14,053 nt of DNA, taken from positions 1 to 14,053 of the forward strand of contig JAZQMQ010000027.1 of NCBI GenBank assembly GCA_045543555.1, in the 5' to 3' direction. The translations under genes and the position numbers were made by a program. Origin of the DNA: Colimorpha_A sp045543555. Lineage in GTDB: Bacteria; Bacillota; Clostridia; Oscillospirales; CAG-272. Shown one piece after another: positions 7,047-13,642 of the stretch. The notes below the pieces were generated by a model that searched no databases, was not told where the DNA came from, and was given only the letters and a program-made list of their open reading frames with translations. Each line of letters opens with the position of its first letter. The first letter of the stretch is position 1.

Positions 7047-7787
7047 ATGAAAACCTGGGGAATTTTCGGAATCGCGCATTTTATTAGCTGGTTTGTTGCT
7101 GCCGCGATAATTTTTTCGCTCTACTTTCTGATAAGAAACAGAAGTAACATTATTCAAAGAATAGTTCTCGGCATACTTTCGTTCAGCGGAATTGCCGCCA
7201 TGATCTTCAATCTTGTAAACTGGGGCACGCCCCTTGAATATCTGCCGTTTCACCTTTGCTCGATAAACGCTATCCTTCTTCCGATAGCTTTATTTACAAA
7301 GAATAAGACCATAGGCAATATGCTTGTTCTGTGGTGTCTCGGTGCTCTTGCAGCGATTCTTATGAATTTTTATGCGGAGTGCAAAAACGACCTTTTCAGT
7401 GCGAGGTTTTTGTTCTTTTATCTGCCGCACGTGCTTGAATTCGGGATACCGATAATAGCTTTTAATCTCGGAATCATTAAGCTCGATTATAAAACTATTC
7501 CGAAAACGCTTGTTTTAACTGCAGGTATCTATACGGCGGTACATTTCGTAAATTTAGGACTTATTGAGTACACGACCGTAAAAAATATTACCGATACGTA
7601 CGGAAATCCCTTGCATATAAATTATATGTATTCCCTTCAGACCGAGGGATTCCCGCTACTCAGCACGTTATGGAAGATAATTCCTTACAGCTATTGGTAT
7701 ATGTACCTTGTCTTCCCGATAATCCTTATATATCTCACAATAATTTATTTACCGCAGATCATTAAGGAAAAGAGATCAAAAGCATGA
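7047..7787 (+). CDS. YwaF/TMEM164-type integral membrane protein (TIGR02206-like)
   Basis: 246 residues, mostly hydrophobic, about six to seven membrane helices. The start is ATG 7047 with AGGAG (7037-7041) at 5 nt; an in-frame ATG at 6966 would overlap the MORN gene by 65 nt and has no ribosome binding site. The conserved YwaF signature is PFHLCSIN (67-74), with His69 and Cys71, followed by a second conserved His in YLPHVLEFG (His128). From memory, the distant eukaryotic relative TMEM164 has been described as an acyltransferase using a Cys and a His, so a lipid-modifying role is possible but unproven for bacterial members. The stop overlaps the radical SAM start by 4 nt (ATGA), so the two are translationally coupled. 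Confidence 0.8.
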   Translation: MKTWGIFGIAHFISWFVAAAIIFSLYFLIRNRSNIIQRIVLGILSFSGIAAMIFNLVNWGTPLEYLPFHLCSINAILLPIALFTKNKTIGNMLVLWCLGALAAILMNFYAECKNDLFSARFLFFYLPHVLEFGIPIIAFNLGIIKLDYKTIPKTLVLTAGIYTAVHFVNLGLIEYTTVKNITDTYGNPLHINYMYSLQTEGFPLLSTLWKIIPYSYWYMYLVFPIILIYLTIIYLPQIIKEKRSKA

Positions 7788-8704
7788 TCTATCAAAATAA
7801 CAAGCGTTACTATACCTACGATTCATTTTTAAAAGAAAAATTTGGCTCAAAAACAATGAAGATCCCCCTTGATGGGGGATTTTCCTGTCCTAATATAGAT
7901 GGTACAAGGGGCAAAGGCGGATGCACCTATTGCACCAAGGAAACGCTTTCCTACAGGGGTAAGCCGCTATCAGAGCAGTTTGAGATAGCCAAGGCACCGC
8001 TGATCAAAAAATGGGGTCGTGATGGTGTAAAGGAGCAATATATTCAGTATTTTCAGGTGTTTTCAAATACTTATGCACCTGTTTGCAGGTTGAAGGCTCT
8101 TTACTACGAGGCTCTGGAACTTCCTGACACCGTCGGACTGTCTGTCGCAACAAGAGTTGACTGTCTTAACGACGAGGTAATCGAGCTTCTTCGAAAGATA
8201 AATGAAAAGACCTTTCTGACCGTTGAGCTCGGGCTTCAGACGGTGCATGAAACAACCTCACAAAAGATCAACCGCGGTCATACCTTTGGGGAATTTGTGC
8301 GCGGATATGAAAGCCTTGACGGTATTAACCGTGTTGTGCATCTGATAAACGGTCTGCCGGGTGAAAATAAGGAGATGATGCTTCAAAGCGCAAGGACCGT
8401 TGCTGCCCTTCGTCCTCACGGCGTCAAGATCCATATGCTCTATCTTGAAGAAGGAACCGCCATGACGGAGGATTATAAAAAAGCGCCGTTTCATATATTA
8501 TCGCGCGAGGAATACGTTGATATTGTCGTCTCCCAGCTTGAATTATTCCATCCCGAGACCGTTATAGGTCGTCTGACAGGCGACGGTAAGTCGGATAAGC
8601 TCGTTGAGCCGCTTTGGAGTGTTAAAAAATTCTGCGTACTGAACGAAATCGATAAGGAATTCAGACGGAGAGATTCCTATCAAGGCATATATTTTAAAGA
8701 ATAG
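7784..8704 (+). CDS. ytqA: Radical SAM protein of the TIGR01212 (YtqA/YhcC) family
   Basis: 306 residues. The N-terminus has the family's cluster-binding cysteines Cys35, Cys47 and Cys50 in FSCPNIDG...GGCTYC, which ligate a 4Fe-4S cluster for SAM cleavage. The TIM-barrel core continues with SVATRVDCL, TVELGLQT and the INGLPGE segment. Length fits the family (about 300). Bacillus YtqA has recently been linked to a step in tRNA wobble-uridine (cmnm5U to nm5U) modification under the name MnmL; I cite this from memory and cannot show it for this protein. ATG at 7784 overlaps the preceding stop. No methyltransferase (YtqB/MnmM) gene lies next to it here. Confidence 0.9.
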   Translation: MIYQNNKRYYTYDSFLKEKFGSKTMKIPLDGGFSCPNIDGTRGKGGCTYCTKETLSYRGKPLSEQFEIAKAPLIKKWGRDGVKEQYIQYFQVFSNTYAPVCRLKALYYEALELPDTVGLSVATRVDCLNDEVIELLRKINEKTFLTVELGLQTVHETTSQKINRGHTFGEFVRGYESLDGINRVVHLINGLPGENKEMMLQSARTVAALRPHGVKIHMLYLEEGTAMTEDYKKAPFHILSREEYVDIVVSQLELFHPETVIGRLTGDGKSDKLVEPLWSVKKFCVLNEIDKEFRRRDSYQGIYFKE

Positions 8705-8755
8705 CTCAAATAAATGAAAAAGCAGAGCCAAAGGCCGCTTCTCATAAGTAAGTTT

Positions 8756-8816
8756 GCCTAAAGGCGCGGTAGGTGCGAACTGTGTTCGCCCGCGGGAGAC
8801 CGCAGGTCTCCCCTAC
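8756..8816. repeat. REP-like compound palindrome between convergent genes
   Basis: A branched structure. Outer arms GTAGG (8769-8773) and CCTAC (8812-8816) enclose two hairpins, GCGAAC-TGT-GTTCGC (8775-8789) and GGGAGACC-GCA-GGTCTCCC (8794-8812, sharing a base with the outer arm). A short GCCT-AA-AGGC (8756-8765) precedes it. The preceding sequence AGCAGAGCC-AAA-GGC near 8721-8735 looks like a decayed terminator stem. The design matches the palindromic element at 9691-9766, although the sequences differ. Confidence 0.65.
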
Positions 8817-8852
8817 GGATAAATAAAAATTGCCTCGCAGTAAACAAATAAT

Positions 8853-8895
8853 GAACGCCGACAGATTTTAGAAAGTCTGTCGGCGTTCGTTTTAT
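8853..8895. terminator. Bidirectional intrinsic terminator
   Basis: Perfect 13-bp stem, GAACGCCGACAGA (8853-8865) with TCTGTCGGCGTTC (8876-8888), 10-nt loop, followed on the plus strand by GTTTTATT. On the minus strand the exit is CATTATTTG, weaker but usable. It lies between the convergent radical SAM and nucleotidyltransferase genes and can serve both. Confidence 0.85.
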
Positions 8896-8919
8896 TCTGT
8901 TCAATAAATAAGAATTTGT

Positions 8920-9579
8920 TTAATTGCTTTCGTCTATCTGCTTTTTAGCCCAAACAAGCAATTCTTCTGACATATTGCTGAACTCCACAGCTTCGCCGTT
9001 TTTGAGTTTCAAGAAGGTTTCAACGATCCTTCGTTCATCGGCAGAAACAACGTCGAGCAAGTCTTTTTGAAATTTTACGTACCTCCTCATTTGCTTGAAA
9101 GCGATCGCCTGCACAACGAAAGAGGCGGATTTATACAATCCGCGCAGTATGTCCTCGCTCTTTTCGTGTAGCATATTATGTACGCAGCCGTGGTAGATAT
9201 TGCACGCGCCGATCTTGATGGCTCTGTCAACCGACGCACTGTCAATGATCGTCAGTAATTCATCCAAGCAGCCTTTTATGGGCGTTATGTCATAGTAAAA
9301 CTGAAAAAGATCGGAAGGCTCCCAATGCAGAAGCTCGTCCTTCCCCGACAGAAAACCGCAGATCAGTTCTCTCTCTGGCATGCTGTCAAGCATTGCATTG
9401 TAGGTCCCAATATCTGCGGCGGTCAGCTCGTCAAGTATCACGACAATGTCAATGTCGCTCGTCTCACGCGCCTCACCGCGCCCGTAGCTGCCTTGCAATC
9501 CGACAAACCATACGCGGTTACCAAAAGTGTTATTTAATTTCTGTAAAAAGTCGTTCAACCATGCAGTAATATCTATCAT
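8920..9579 (-). CDS. Nucleotidyltransferase-domain protein (Pol beta superfamily)
   Basis: 219 residues. The N-terminal nucleotidyltransferase domain has GSYGRGEARETSDID (30-44): Gly30-Ser31 and metal-binding Asp42 and Asp44. A third acidic residue is plausibly Asp97 in FQFYYDITPIKG. The C-terminal half (about 105-219) is helical, like the substrate-binding or HEPN-like helical domains that accompany such enzymes. It transfers a nucleotide to an unknown acceptor; relatives include aminoglycoside nucleotidyltransferases and antitoxin-type enzymes, and the sequence does not decide between them. Start is ATG at 9579 because GAGGTG (9586-9591) sits 6 nt upstream; an in-frame GTG at 9588 lies inside that site. 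It is monocistronic, between palindromic repeats, which suggests an accessory gene. Confidence 0.8.
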   Translation of the reverse strand: MIDITAWLNDFLQKLNNTFGNRVWFVGLQGSYGRGEARETSDIDIVVILDELTAADIGTYNAMLDSMPERELICGFLSGKDELLHWEPSDLFQFYYDITPIKGCLDELLTIIDSASVDRAIKIGACNIYHGCVHNMLHEKSEDILRGLYKSASFVVQAIAFKQMRRYVKFQKDLLDVVSADERRIVETFLKLKNGEAVEFSNMSEELLVWAKKQIDESN

Positions 9580-9606
9580 ACCGATCACCTCATTATTTTC
9601 CTATTT

Positions 9607-9679
9607 ATCGTACCGTTTTATCGCCGGTATCGCCTTTGTATTACACCGTTGCTTGCAACGATGGCATCGGGCAAAGCCC
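9607..9679. repeat. Cluster of small palindromes
   Basis: It contains ATCGTACCGT (9607-9616) with CGCCGGT (9622-9628), related to 5628-5650 in inverse orientation. Two tight hairpins follow: CGTTGC-TT-GCAACG (9647-9660) and GGGC-AAA-GCCC (9669-9679). It looks like the left part of a composite repeat continuing into 9691-9766. Confidence 0.45.
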
Positions 9680-9690
9680 ATAACCCTTAT

Positions 9691-9766
9691 TGTAGGGCGG
9701 GGGGTACTCCCGCCGCCTTATTGGCTTAAACCTTTCGTCACGGCGGGAGCAAGCCCCAGCCCTACA
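9691..9766. repeat. REP/MITE-like inverted repeat element
   Basis: Outer arms TGTAGGGC (9691-9698) and GCCCTACA (9759-9766) are perfect. Inner arms CTCCCGCCG (9707-9715) and CGGCGGGAG (9741-9749) are also perfect, with a GGGG/CCCC pair between them. The centre (9716-9740) is unpaired. Total 76 bp, no coding potential. The rest of the gap from 9767 to 9946 is AT-rich with no gene I can support. Confidence 0.7.
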
Positions 9767-9946
9767 GATGCGTCATTCGGATTTTCAATGCGTGACAAAA
9801 GGCATTTTCTATTTTGCGTACATATAGTTATAAAATATGCACCTGCAGAGCTATAATCATATTTTTTTAGCCGAGTATGTTCCTATTCGGTAGTTCATTT
9901 TCCATTTTCATCACCCAATTCATTTTAACACAAATATTGAAAAATA

Positions 9947-9978
9947 GCACCCTAAAAGTTGGACACTTTTGGAGGTGC
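9947..9978. mobile_element. Probable remnant end of an IS3-like element
   Basis: GCACC-CT-AAAAGT-TGGAC-ACTTTT-GGA-GGTGC forms an imperfect hairpin. Sequences of the type AAAAGTTGGACA are characteristic of terminal inverted repeats of IS3-family (IS150-like) elements (family knowledge from memory). No transposase fragment is visible nearby, so this is at most a scar. A regulatory hairpin is the alternative. Confidence 0.4.
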
Positions 9979-9997
9979 ATATCATAAGCTCTGCTCT

Positions 9998-10180
9998 TTA
10001 TTTATCTTCGTTCGATTCTTCAAGATTAGACAATGCAACCTTTACCGCTTCAATTACAAATGCTGAAAAAGTACAATTTTTTCCTCTAATTGCGTTTTCA
10101 ACATCTTCTATAACATCATTAGGAAATCTTATGCATTTATTCGTCGTTTGCGGAATTGACGGAATTTTGAAATTTTTCAT
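9998..10180 (-). CDS. Small ribbon-helix-helix (Arc/CopG-like) DNA-binding protein
   Basis: 60 residues. A short basic N-terminus leads to a beta strand TNKCIRFP (13-20), helix A NDVIEDVENAIRG (21-33) and helix B TFSAFVIEAVKVALSNLEE (37-55), the RHH fold. Start ATG 10180 is set by AGAGGTG (10187-10193) at 6 nt; the in-frame GTG at 10189 lies within that site. RHH dimers usually bind tandem direct repeats and repress their own and neighbouring promoters. It is divergent from the DUF2493/SLOG gene, and four ATTGC repeats lie between them. No toxin gene accompanies it, so it is an orphan regulator or the antitoxin half of a degraded module. Confidence 0.75.
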   Translation of the reverse strand: MKNFKIPSIPQTTNKCIRFPNDVIEDVENAIRGKNCTFSAFVIEAVKVALSNLEESNEDK

Positions 10181-10205
10181 TGCAATCACCTCTGTAATAC
10201 TATTG

Positions 10206-10247
10206 TATTGCAGAATATTATTGCAGTATGCATTGCGTTTGCATTGC
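10206..10247. promoter_or_regulatory. Candidate RHH operator: four spaced ATTGC repeats
   Basis: ATTGC occurs at 10207-10211, 10220-10224, 10232-10236 and 10243-10247, spaced 13, 12 and 11 bp; the first two sit inside identical octamers TATTGCAG (10206-10213, 10219-10226). The last repeat overlaps the -35 of the rightward promoter. A fifth ATTGC lies at 10179-10183 at the RHH start. Same-face direct repeats of this kind are what RHH dimers bind cooperatively. Confidence 0.5.
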
Positions 10248-10271
10248 TTTTCACATCAATAATGTTATAAT
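10244..10271 (+). promoter_or_regulatory. Promoter of the DUF2493/SLOG gene
   Basis: TTGCTT (10244-10249), 16 bp, then TATAAT (10266-10271) preceded by TG-T, giving a perfect extended -10 (TGTTATAAT, 10263-10271). Transcription would begin near 10278, giving a leader of about 28 nt. Confidence 0.7.
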
Positions 10272-10305
10272 ACAATTAAATATTAAAAACGAAGGAGAAA
10301 CGAAA

Positions 10306-10664
10306 TTGGCAATGAAAATAGCCGTAGGCGGTTGCAGGGATTTTAATGACAGCGAATATATATTCAAATGCCTTGATGAGTACATAAAAGAATTATGCGA
10401 TGTAGAAATAATAATAATTTCGGGGCATTGCAGCGGAGTTGATTCCATCGCAAAAAAAATGCAGAGATCAAGGGTTTTAAGACTATGATTTTCCCTGCCG
10501 AATGGGATAAATACGGAAGAGCCGCAGGCACTGCAAGAAATAAAAAAATGGTTGAAGCGTCGGATGTTGTTATTGCTTTTTGGGATGAAAAATCAAAGGG
10601 AACTAAATCACTTATCAATCTTGCAAAGAAATCCAGAAAAAACCTTATGGTATATAAAATATAA
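10306..10664 (+). pseudogene. DUF2493/SLOG-family gene with a -1 frameshift at an A8 tract
   Basis: The N-terminal half (MAMKIAVGGCRDFNDSEY...IIISGHCSGVDSIAKK) is the nucleotide-binding half of a DUF2493/YspA-like SLOG domain, with GGCRDF (8-13) and the ISGHCSGVDS loop (38-47). After codon 51 the frame runs into a stop at 10486-10488. Reading the -1 frame from the A8 tract (10452-10459) restores AEIKGFKTMIFPAEWDKYG, the conserved GTARNKKMVEASD and a C-terminus ending at 10664, giving about 119 residues, normal for the family. One more A in the tract would make the gene intact. The tract is also a valid A-AAA-AAA slippery heptamer in the zero frame (10452-10458). Pseudogene, phase variation, ribosomal slippage or a sequencing error are all possible. 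The start is TTG 10306, 8 nt after AGGAG (10293-10297), rather than ATG 10312, which is 14 nt away. SLOG proteins are thought to sense nucleotide-derived ligands. Confidence 0.8.
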
Positions 10665-10692
10665 AAAGCAGAGCCGTTTTTGGCTCTGCTTT
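10665..10692. terminator. Bidirectional terminator between SLOG gene and gyrA
   Basis: AAAGCAGAGCC (10665-10675), loop GTTTTT, GGCTCTGCTTT (10682-10692): a perfect 11-bp stem. It is followed by CATTTTTATTCTT on the plus strand and by TTTATATTTTATA on the minus strand, so it can end both the SLOG gene and gyrA transcripts. The two stop codons are just outside the stem. Confidence 0.88.
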
Positions 10693-10697
10693 CATTT

Positions 10698-13190
10698 TTA
10701 TTCTTCTATTTCAACCTCGACAGCTTCTGTATCGGATTCAATTTCGGTTTCTTCCTCTTCCTTTGCGACAACAGCAAAGTTACAGATCTTAGCGTCGGTA
10801 CGCATTACGATAACGCCGCCTGCGGTTCTGCTGTAAACCGAGATCTCGTTAACTCTTGTTCTTATAACGATACCCTCATCGGTTATGAGAAGCACGTCGT
10901 CGTCCTCGTTAACTGCCGCGATGCAGGCAAGGCGTCCGGTTTTTTCGTTTACGTTATGACATCTCATGCCCTTACCGCCACGGTGATGTGAGGCAAACTC
11001 GGAGAAGGGACATCTCTTTCCAAATCCGTTTTCGGTTACGGTAAGGAGCATCTTATCTTCGTCAACAACTGTTACACCCGCAACGTAATCGTCCTCGCTC
11101 GGACGGATACCGATAACGCCTCGTGCGCTTCTACCGGTAGGAGTAATGCTTCCGATGGCAAATCTTACCGCGTTACCCATTGATGTAGCAAGAAGGATCT
11201 CGTCGTCGTCCTCGGTTGCTCGGACGTAGATAAGCTCATCGTCCTCGTCAAGCGTAATTGCGCGCTTACCGCCCTTTCTCTGATAAGCAAACTCGGAAAT
11301 GGGCGTACGCTTAACTATACCGTTCTTGGTAACGAATGTCAGGCATCCGTCGCCCTCAAAATTATCGAGGGAAACGAGCGCGGTGATCTTTTCGTCCTTT
11401 TCAAGCTCTACGATATTGACTGCCGCAGTACCCTTTGCGGTACGGGAGGACTCGGGAATATAGTATGCCTTTCTTACGTGGATCTTACCCGCATTTGTAA
11501 ACATAAGCAGGTGGGAGTGGGAGTTTACGGCAACCATCTGGTCCACAACGTCCTCGTCCTTTGTGGTCATACCGATAATACCCTTACCGCCTCGTCTCTG
11601 TGCGGAATAGGTATCCGATGGGATACGCTTGATGTAGCCATCCTTTGTAAGAGTAATTACGCAGGTATGGCGGTCGATGAGGTCCTCATATACGATCTCC
11701 TGCTCTGCAGGAACAATTTCAGTACGGCGGGGATCAGCATAGCGGTTCTTGATCTCAATAAGGTCATTTTTGATGATCTCACGGATTCTGCTCTCGTTTG
11801 CGAGAATATCCTCAAGGTCATAAATAAGCTCGGTAAGCTTTGCAAGCTCCTCCTCGACCTTCTGCCTTTCAAGTCCGGTAAGCTTACCGAGAGTCATTTC
11901 AACAATAGCCTGTGCCTGAAGCTCGGAAAGGCCATAACGCTCGCAAAGTGTCTCCTTAGCTGCGGGAATAGAAGACGATGTCTTCATTATTTCGATAATA
12001 TCATCGATATTATCGGTTGCGATCACGTAGCCCTCGAGAATATGTGCTCTCGCCTTTGCTTTTGAAAGGTCGTATACAGTACGGTTGCGGATCACGCTTT
12101 CCTGGTGCTTAACGTACTCGTCCAGTACCTGAGGAAGAGAAAGTGTCTTAGGCTCGCCGTTTACGATCGCAAGCATATTGATGGAGCAGGTATCCTGAAG
12201 CTGCGAATATTTATAAAGCTGATTAAGTATGATCTGTCCGTTCGCATCGCGGCGGTAGTCAACTACTATCTTTATGCCGTGCTTACTCGAAAGATCGCGG
12301 ATATCGGTTATTCCCTCGATTCTCTTGTTGCGTACAAGGTCGGACATAGCCTCAACGAGCATACTCTTATTGACCATATAAGGTATCTCGGTGATCGTGA
12401 TAGTGCGCTTGTCCTCATTAATTTCCGCCTTTGCCCGTACCATTACCTTACCCTTACCGGTCGTGTACGCTTCAAGTATACCGTTTACTCCGTAAACCGT
12501 TGCTTTAGTCGGGAAATCGGGGCCCTTGATATACTCCATAAGCTGAGGAACGGTGCAATCGGGATTTTCCATGCGGAACACTGTCGCGTCAACGACCTCA
12601 CCGAGATTGTGAGGAGGAATATTCGTTGCCATACCGACAGCGATACCCACAGCGCCGTTTACGAGGAAATTAGGGAAGCGCGAGGGAAGCACGTCGGGCT
12701 CATCACGTGTGTTATCGAAGTTCTTATTCATCTTAACGACGTTCTTACCCAGATCGCGCATCATTTCGTCTGACAGACGGGCAAGGCGCGCTTCTGTGTA
12801 ACGGTATGCAGCAGGGGGGTCACCGTCGATTGAACCGAAGTTACCGTGTCCTTCAATAAGAGGATAGCGATAAGAGAAGTCCTGCGCCATACGAACCATC
12901 GTGCCGTAAACTGCCGCGTCGCCGTGAGGATGGTAGTTACCGAGAACGTTACCGACTGTCTTCGCACTCTTTACAAAGGGTGAATCGTGGGTAAAATGAT
13001 CCTCATACATTGCATAGAGTATTCTTCTCTGTCCTGGCTTCAGACCGTCTCTCACGTCGGGAAGCGCACGGGAAATGATAACGCTCATCGAGTACTGGAT
13101 AAAGGAATTTTTTACTTCCTTTTCCATTTCAATATCAACGATCTTCTGATCCGGGTAAATTATTGAATTCTTTTCTTCTGCCTTACTCAT
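10698..13190 (-). CDS. gyrA: DNA gyrase subunit A
   Basis: 830 residues, full-length GyrA, the breakage-reunion subunit of gyrase that introduces negative supercoils with GyrB. The N-terminal winged-helix/tower region contains the catalytic Tyr131 in AAYRYTEARL. The quinolone-determining segment is NYHPHGDAAVYGTMVRMAQ (85-103). Ala92 and Gly96 occupy the positions of E. coli Ser83 and Asp87. The C-terminal beta-pinwheel has the GyrA box QRRGGKG, which distinguishes it from ParC, plus further blade motifs such as YQRKGGKR and HHRGGKG. The tail is acidic (EEEETEIESDTEAVEVEIEE). ATG 13190 has AAAGGA (13197-13202) at 6 nt, inside the end of the upstream DUF559 gene, which it overlaps by 4 nt. No gyrB is visible upstream within the window. 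Confidence 0.97.
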   Translation of the reverse strand: MSKAEEKNSIIYPDQKIVDIEMEKEVKNSFIQYSMSVIISRALPDVRDGLKPGQRRILYAMYEDHFTHDSPFVKSAKTVGNVLGNYHPHGDAAVYGTMVRMAQDFSYRYPLIEGHGNFGSIDGDPPAAYRYTEARLARLSDEMMRDLGKNVVKMNKNFDNTRDEPDVLPSRFPNFLVNGAVGIAVGMATNIPPHNLGEVVDATVFRMENPDCTVPQLMEYIKGPDFPTKATVYGVNGILEAYTTGKGKVMVRAKAEINEDKRTITITEIPYMVNKSMLVEAMSDLVRNKRIEGITDIRDLSSKHGIKIVVDYRRDANGQIILNQLYKYSQLQDTCSINMLAIVNGEPKTLSLPQVLDEYVKHQESVIRNRTVYDLSKAKARAHILEGYVIATDNIDDIIEIMKTSSSIPAAKETLCERYGLSELQAQAIVEMTLGKLTGLERQKVEEELAKLTELIYDLEDILANESRIREIIKNDLIEIKNRYADPRRTEIVPAEQEIVYEDLIDRHTCVITLTKDGYIKRIPSDTYSAQRRGGKGIIGMTTKDEDVVDQMVAVNSHSHLLMFTNAGKIHVRKAYYIPESSRTAKGTAAVNIVELEKDEKITALVSLDNFEGDGCLTFVTKNGIVKRTPISEFAYQRKGGKRAITLDEDDELIYVRATEDDDEILLATSMGNAVRFAIGSITPTGRSARGVIGIRPSEDDYVAGVTVVDEDKMLLTVTENGFGKRCPFSEFASHHRGGKGMRCHNVNEKTGRLACIAAVNEDDDVLLITDEGIVIRTRVNEISVYSRTAGGVIVMRTDAKICNFAVVAKEEEETEIESDTEAVEVEIEE

Positions 13191-13591
13191 ATTTTTTCCT
13201 TTCTTGAAGGTGAATTTATTCCAATAACAAATTCTTCCTCACTAATGCCGATGTTTTTAAGAATGTCTCTGCAGACCTCGTTGAAGCTGTTGTTTATCTG
13301 AATGTTTGTGTAACGAATGACCTTAATACCGAGTTGTTTCAATTCGTTATCTCGTATTATATCGTTTTCTTTGTTCTCTTCCTTGCCGTGTTGAGAACCA
13401 TCGAGTTCAATGACTACTCGTTTTGTTGCAATGTAGAAATCTACAATATAATTTCCGATGTTTTTTTGTCGATTAACAGTTATTGGTAGCTTTTTTAGAA
13501 AATCGTACCATAAATGTTTTTCTTCATTTGTCATTTCCCGGCGCAATTTTTGTGCGTTTGAAACTAACTTCTTGTTATAATTATAAATCAT
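13187..13591 (-). CDS. DUF559 (Vsr-like) endonuclease-domain protein
   Basis: 134 residues. N-terminal LRREMTNEEKHLWYDFL (17-33) and RQKNIGNYIVDFYIATKRVVIELDGSQH (41-68) are diagnostic of DUF559, a restriction-endonuclease-like fold related to Vsr mismatch nucleases. Likely catalytic residues are Asp51, Glu62 and Asp64, with Gln67-His68 beside them. A helical end follows KVIRYTN. The tail (from about 126) reads SPSRKEKI and is not part of the domain. The ATG at 13591 lacks a Shine-Dalgarno site. A seven-codon ORF (ATG 13611, stop TGA 13588-13590) overlaps it by ATGA, so it may be translated by coupling; Met20 is an alternative start with a weak GGGAA. The stop overlaps the gyrA ATG, and its last codons carry the gyrA ribosome binding site. 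Substrate and biological role are unknown. Confidence 0.85.
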   Translation of the reverse strand: MIYNYNKKLVSNAQKLRREMTNEEKHLWYDFLKKLPITVNRQKNIGNYIVDFYIATKRVVIELDGSQHGKEENKENDIIRDNELKQLGIKVIRYTNIQINNSFNEVCRDILKNIGISEEEFVIGINSPSRKEKI

Positions 13592-13642
13592 AATTTTTTG
13601 TTACATGGCATTCTTCTGTATCTCTTACCTTCACCCAGAGGG

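Noticed and set aside
9527..9856. 109-codon plus-strand frame across the nucleotidyltransferase start and palindromic repeats
   Set aside because: It overlaps the minus-strand gene and repeat elements, has no ribosome binding site and no recognisable protein features.
11478..12773. Two long plus-strand open frames opposite gyrA (195 and 222 codons)
   Set aside because: They are mirror frames of the strongly biased gyrA coding sequence and contain no domains or start signals.
13533..13541. ATTTCCCGG resembling half of the Noc-binding sequence
   Set aside because: The second half of the palindrome is absent, and the site lies inside the DUF559 coding sequence.
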